The notes under the pieces are model-generated. The model worked only from the letters and a program-made list of their open reading frames with translations, ran no database searches and was not told where the DNA came from. Below, one piece after another: positions 28,926-33,644 of a stretch of DNA of 33,644 nt (within the stretch, counting starts at the first letter, position 1; every line of letters begins with the position of its first letter). The translations under genes were made by a program, and so were the position numbers. The stretch comes from Candidatus Kuenenia stuttgartensis (GTDB lineage: Bacteria; Planctomycetota; Planctomycetia; Isosphaerales; Isosphaeraceae): the NCBI GenBank assembly GCA_945872325.1, contig CAMBZY010000002.1, positions 1 to 33,644 of the forward strand, written 5' to 3'.

Positions 28926-31900
28926 ATGTCAGCAGCTATTGGAGGGTCCGTGAACCCGAATGATTCCAACGGACTTTTTGTCGATGTACGCGACTTCGGA
29001 GCCCGGGCCGTACACAATTTCAATAACACTCCAGCCTTTCAGGCTGCTGTGGATTATGTCGCATCCAAAGGCGGCGGGACCGTTTTTATTCCTGCTTGTA
29101 CAGAGTTTCCGAACTTCTATTTTCTTGAGAAACCGGTGCATGTCACTGGTGACCGAATTGCAATTGTAGGTGAAGGCAAAAATGCCACCACATTATGGAC
29201 ATGGGGACCAGCCTTTATTTATGGAAATCATCCAAAGACCTGGCAAAGCGGCACGTCCTATACCGACACGGAAACGGGCGCTGTGGTGCCTTTGCGTGAC
29301 GCTAAAAACAACTTCATTTTTGATGAGCGATATCGGTCCGATATCTTCCGGTTCAGGCCTCAAGGCGACTTGAAGGCCGGTGCCTCAGGCGTGCCTCCTC
29401 TGGAGTATAACATCAACACAACAGGACATACTTATGGGATACGTCCCCGGGGTGTGGTGAAAGGGATCTTTTTCGGTAACCCACTGGCGAACGGTAATTT
29501 GGTGGGGTGGGAATCGCAAACGCAAACGACATTTGATTTCATCTATTTTGCCCACGACAAGCCTGTTGAAGGTGGTATTGCAGGCATGGGTGAATTCAAT
29601 ATGCCTGACCCCTGGCTGTTCTCGGGCAGCACCAGTCGGCTCGAATTTGCATTGGCTGTGACAGACGATTCGCTGATCAATAAAGGTGTGATTCGACTTC
29701 TGATCCCTCAGCCTCAGAAAACCGGATTGCACCGGGTGAGCGTTCAGGTGGATTGGGTTTTGAAGCGTTTCTCGGTCTTTGTGGACCGTGTTCAGGTCAA
29801 TTTTACGATTGATTATCCAAATGGAATTCAACCATCGGAATTATTCACCAAGTTCACCAGTTTTGCACGCTGGGAATACTCCGATTTCTCGATCGGTTCG
29901 CGATGCCGAAATGGTCGAGTCAATGATATTGCAAATTACACGAAGACCGATTACACGATTATCGCCACGAAAGTCTGGACAAGTATCCTCTATGTCCATT
30001 CCACAGCAGGCTCGGCGCAAACCCGGATTGATGGAAAGGTTTTGACAGATGAAGACACCTTCATGAAAGCGGCAGCGGGTTCTTTGGCTGGTCTGAATAT
30101 ACGCGAAGGGACGGGAATTGATTTACAGGTTTTAAATCACAATTTTGACAAATGCTATGGAATGCTTGTTCCAATAGGAGATGGGCCAAGGGCGATCTCA
30201 AATTGCCGTCTGGCGGATCTCACAATCCTTGGCTTCGGCTTCGCTCATAATTGCGATGGAATTACTCTGGGATGCTATTTGCACTTAACGATTGATAACA
30301 TCTCAATTCGGGACGGTTTTTTTAATAGTATTGGGGCCCTGAATATTTATGTGAGTTATCCATTGGAGATGAATTCCTGTGAGTTGGGTGCGAGAGGAAA
30401 TTCGTTTTTTGCCGCGAACAGCAGCATGGTTCATGCGAAAAACACCACGTTTGGCTATGTGGGCCGGTCGGCGATCCGGATGGTTGGGAGCGGCAGTATT
30501 TGGGACGGTGGGATCACCAACGATTTCAGCACCCAGGCGGAAGCCTTTTTTATTGGATATGACGGCGACAGTATTGGAGCAGGGCACAGATTCGAAAATA
30601 TCATGATTGATACAGAGGGATATCGCACGAATCCACGAGTTGCGATGTTCTACCTCCAAAAGTCGTGGTATCACATGGGTAATAAATTCGTTCTGAAGAA
30701 TGTTGGATACGGCACAAATTCGAACTGTCCCGTGATTTATCTTGATGATAAGACGATTCGCGACTGGACGAATTTTCCAGGCGTGGTTGAGGTGGAAAAT
30801 TGTGATTTTAATGGAGACGGACCGATCTTACGAGTTCGTGGTAAAGATTGGCGAGGAACTGTAAAAGTGAGACGCTATTGGTGTACTGAAAACGTCATGG
30901 AGATCATGCCATCCATATATGATTATTCCAACATAAAAACGGTGCACGACGACTTTTATTCCCCCCCTAATACGGGAGGATGGTTACCTAACGCCCATCG
31001 TATTGAGATTGGTCTCCCGCCTGAGGGAGGCGTTTCGACATGGGGATGCAGTCAGGCAGGTTTGGAAGGTTCGGCGGTTCCGCCTGTTTGGACGCCTCTT
31101 CAATTTCGGCCTTCTCGCAAAAAGAATGTCCTCAGTGGCAACGTTTTCGCCAGTTTTTATATGGATGCAAACCTCACGCACCCGTCGATCTCTGCACCAG
31201 TCAAGCTCAAGTCAGGCATTTTTCACGACCGTGTATCTGGCCAGATCCTTGAATATATTCTCAATCGTACGGGGGTATTCTATAAAGATATGGTTAGGTT
31301 TGGGCTTGATCCAGCCTTGCTTCACAGGTCGATTGATTTGAATAATGCAATGAAACTGTCGGTGATCATGGATAATTCGACGACTTGGAATCCAGCCAGT
31401 GGGGGCGTGAAAACGAATAAAACGGCCATTTCGATTGCAGGCACTGCTTGGTCAGGCGATCCGGTGATCCGTCAGAGGCAATTTGGAATGGCGGTCTGGC
31501 TTGGGGACCCGAAATGGGAAGGCATGAAAGCGTATGCAATGATTTATGGCAGAACTTTGCCACAAAAACCGGGGTTTTTTGATGGACAAACGGTGACCAT
31601 TCCCGTGGGTGGACTTTCTTTGAATCATTCCGTGCGTGATGGTTCATGGTCCAAGATCGCTCAGAATCAGATTCTTGACTGGGTATTTGGGAACGCAACG
31701 ACCGCTTTTCCGACCACGTTTTATCTGGGGCTCTCCAAATCGCCAATCACGGCGGATGGAACCGGGATTACGGAAGTGACTGGTGGTGGATACACCCGGG
31801 TAGCGGTGCCACTTTCAGGGTCGAATTTCAAGGCCCATGACGAGTATAAATCCACATGGTCGAACGCCCGGTCGATCAGTTTTGGGGTTCCAACGGCCGA

Positions 31901-32048
31901 CTGGGGCGACTGCGACTGGTTCTTCCTGAGCGATGCCCCAACAGGCGGTAATGTCTGGGCCTCAGGGCCTTTGCATCGTCCATTGACTGTTCGGTCAGGT
32001 GAATCGGCTCCGGTATTCCTGCCAGGATGCCTCCAGATTCAGGTTTGA
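28926..32048 (+). CDS. Tail spike/tail fibre with pectate-lyase-like beta-helix and C-terminal tail-fibre module
   Basis: 1040 aa; N-terminal 'FVDVRDFGARAVHNFNNTPAFQAAVDYVASKGGGTVFIPA' is the pectate-lyase superfamily signature; C-terminal 'FYLGLSKSPITADGTGITEVTGGGYTRVAVPL' is a common phage tail-fibre module. Confidence 0.88.
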   Translation: MSAAIGGSVNPNDSNGLFVDVRDFGARAVHNFNNTPAFQAAVDYVASKGGGTVFIPACTEFPNFYFLEKPVHVTGDRIAIVGEGKNATTLWTWGPAFIYGNHPKTWQSGTSYTDTETGAVVPLRDAKNNFIFDERYRSDIFRFRPQGDLKAGASGVPPLEYNINTTGHTYGIRPRGVVKGIFFGNPLANGNLVGWESQTQTTFDFIYFAHDKPVEGGIAGMGEFNMPDPWLFSGSTSRLEFALAVTDDSLINKGVIRLLIPQPQKTGLHRVSVQVDWVLKRFSVFVDRVQVNFTIDYPNGIQPSELFTKFTSFARWEYSDFSIGSRCRNGRVNDIANYTKTDYTIIATKVWTSILYVHSTAGSAQTRIDGKVLTDEDTFMKAAAGSLAGLNIREGTGIDLQVLNHNFDKCYGMLVPIGDGPRAISNCRLADLTILGFGFAHNCDGITLGCYLHLTIDNISIRDGFFNSIGALNIYVSYPLEMNSCELGARGNSFFAANSSMVHAKNTTFGYVGRSAIRMVGSGSIWDGGITNDFSTQAEAFFIGYDGDSIGAGHRFENIMIDTEGYRTNPRVAMFYLQKSWYHMGNKFVLKNVGYGTNSNCPVIYLDDKTIRDWTNFPGVVEVENCDFNGDGPILRVRGKDWRGTVKVRRYWCTENVMEIMPSIYDYSNIKTVHDDFYSPPNTGGWLPNAHRIEIGLPPEGGVSTWGCSQAGLEGSAVPPVWTPLQFRPSRKKNVLSGNVFASFYMDANLTHPSISAPVKLKSGIFHDRVSGQILEYILNRTGVFYKDMVRFGLDPALLHRSIDLNNAMKLSVIMDNSTTWNPASGGVKTNKTAISIAGTAWSGDPVIRQRQFGMAVWLGDPKWEGMKAYAMIYGRTLPQKPGFFDGQTVTIPVGGLSLNHSVRDGSWSKIAQNQILDWVFGNATTAFPTTFYLGLSKSPITADGTGITEVTGGGYTRVAVPLSGSNFKAHDEYKSTWSNARSISFGVPTADWGDCDWFFLSDAPTGGNVWASGPLHRPLTVRSGESAPVFLPGCLQIQV

Positions 32049-32072
32049 TTGGTGGACGTGTTTTTGTTCCAG

Positions 32073-32115
32073 CCGAGTGTTTTTTGAATTTCAAAAAGAG
32101 CCTGAAAACACTCGG
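32073..32115 (+). terminator. Long hairpin downstream of the tail spike
   Basis: CCGAGTGTTTT (32073-32083) / AAAACACTCGG (32105-32115) perfect 11 bp; nested TTTTTGAA-T-TTCAAAAA dyad inside. Confidence 0.6.
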
Positions 32116-32176
32116 CAACCATGACCATATTTGTTGAAAAATGATCGCATCACCATAAAAAGAAGGGTTAGAGAAA

Positions 32177-33120
32177 ATGGCACTTCGTATTCGATTTCAG
32201 TATGTGACCGGCACGAAACTTGGATATAGCGTGGAGAGGCTGGCCGATGGCCTGTTTCTGGACATGATGGACACAACCTTTAAGTCGTCCCCCAGTCAGG
32301 TGATTGGTATCCTGGCTGAATCGGCCACCCCTTATCTGGGATTATTTCGGGCCACCATGATCGCCACACCTCCGCTTCAATTCAGCAACGGGAATTATGC
32401 GATTTCGATCCATAATATAGGAGCTGGAAATCAGGTGGTGGCTGTCCTGTCGGCTCAAATGATTTCAGGAGATGACAACAATGTTGCTGCAAATGGAGTG
32501 GACCTCGCCGCCATGACAAAGTCGATTTGGGATTATTCCACCACTAGTGTCACTCTGGCCGGAAGTGTCGGACAGTTGTTCAAAGACAACCTCGACGCAA
32601 AGATCAGCACAAGATCGGTTTACGCTGGTGGGCCCGTGCTTTCTGTCACTCAGCCGGTTACGGTTGGGACGAATCAGGATAAATCCGAATATAGCTTTAT
32701 GCCAATGCGATGGACCTTATCGTCATAACAAAGTCGATTTGGGATGTTTCCACCAATAGTGTCATTCTGGCTGGAAGTGTTGGCCGGTTGATGAAAGACA
32801 ATCTCAACGCAACGGCAATCACAAGAATAGTTTACGATGGTAGGTCCGTGCTTGCCGTGACTCAGCCGGTCACGGTTGGTACGAATCACGATAAATCGGG
32901 ATATAGCCTGAATGCCAATGGATTGGATCTGGTCATGGTGGAAACGGGAGTGAATTTAGGCAAGCGGTTTCGCCAATCCTGGCGGCGACGGCGGAAGTGA
33001 TTTCAAGGCCATCCACTGGCCAGATTACGATTAAGGCTGGGAATAATTCCTCGAGGGATTGTGGCGACCAGGGATAAAATTGGGAATAGAACGACTGTCG
33101 TTTTGACTCTGCCCGTGTGA
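32177..33120 (+). pseudogene. Tail-associated repeat protein gene interrupted by three 1-nt frameshifts
   Basis: ORF 32177-32728 plus ORF 32710-33000 plus frame-3 and frame-1 continuations to TGA at 33118-33120 rebuild one protein with tandem 71-aa units and the end NxRQAVSPILAATAEVISRPSTGQITIKAGNNSSRIVATRDKIGNRTTVVLTLPV. Confidence 0.72.
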
Positions 33121-33161
33121 TCAACAAGTTACGGCGGAAGTGGCTTGGATTTTCGGTTCGG

Positions 33162-33192
33162 CCCGCTGACTTTCAGCGGGTCAAATTTTTGT
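33162..33192 (+). terminator. Rho-independent-type terminator
   Basis: CCCGCTGA-CTT-TCAGCGGG perfect 8-bp stem followed by TCAAATTTTTG, just after the reconstructed stop at 33120. Confidence 0.75.
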
Positions 33193-33501
33193 AATGGTTA
33201 TACTTTGAGCGGCCAGCCATGAGATTTGTAGGGTGCCGATGTATCGCACCAGCACGACCAACAAAACCTTGAATGTCGATAACTTGAATCAACATCAGTT
33301 CATGAAAGAAAAAAGACTCCACGCGAATCTGTCATGCGGGTGGGATACATTCACACCCTACAAGACCGGGGCATTGTTATTCAGTAAAGCGAACCTTGCT
33401 CGCGCTGCGAGTTTGTTTTCGGGATGCAAGATAGACAGTTCGTGGGTCGTATTGGCCTTTCTCCGTCTTTTTAGAAATCTTCAGAAACGGTGGTGATCAG
33501 G

Positions 33502-33644
33502 ATGTCAGCGACATTTTTTCCGGTCGATTATTTCAATTATGTCGTGAATGGGTTGGGGACTGGAGGTTCATCTGGTTCAGGATCCTCTGGTGATCAGATT
33601 ATGAATATCCTCCAGAATATGGCGATTGGACTTGGCGATGCGGT
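33502..33644 (+). CDS. N-terminus of a further tail-associated ORF, truncated by the window end
   Basis: MSATFFPVDYFNYVVNGLGTGGSSGSGSSGDQIMNILQNMAIGLGDAV..., open to the last base; GS-rich linker. Confidence 0.6.
   Translation, partial: MSATFFPVDYFNYVVNGLGTGGSSGSGSSGDQIMNILQNMAIGLGDA

Noticed and set aside
33233-33496. 87-aa ORF between the terminator and the last CDS
   Set aside because: No Shine-Dalgarno or domain signal; overlaps the dispersed CCTTGCTCGCGCTGCG sequence, so more likely intergenic.

Overview
The window looks like a planctomycete-type bacterial chromosome segment; that lineage call comes from family recognition, not a search. Left half (about 1-13 kb): a winged-helix regulator with a 15-nt periodic tail, a Ycf46-like AAA+ ATPase, a tight operon-like run (PVC-type beta-propeller/cytochrome c protein, Tat-signal cysteine hydrolase, Tat-signal NodB-like deacetylase, multi-TM protein), a small alpha/beta-barrel-like protein and an MFS transporter. 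Middle (about 13-22 kb, minus strand): a SWIM+SNF2 helicase with a long Pro-rich linker, then gyrB, a DUF721/DciA-like gene and dnaN. Right part (about 22.6 kb to the end, plus strand): a compact phage-derived virion block that starts divergently from dnaN. It holds terminase large subunit, portal-like protein, a tiny membrane ORF, a scaffold-like ORF, a holin-like 2-TM ORF, an SU10/DUF5309-type major capsid protein, an unknown protein, and a pectate-lyase-like tail spike of 1040 aa. It then has a tandem-repeat tail-associated gene that appears broken by three 1-nt indels, and an ORF cut off by the window end. No integrase, lysin or replication genes are visible in the block, so domesticated particle, prophage remnant and intact prophage cannot be separated from this window. 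Several strong palindromes or hairpins lie between genes, including a 60-bp near-perfect palindrome at 1121-1180 and a planctomycete-like inverted repeat at 12934-13060.
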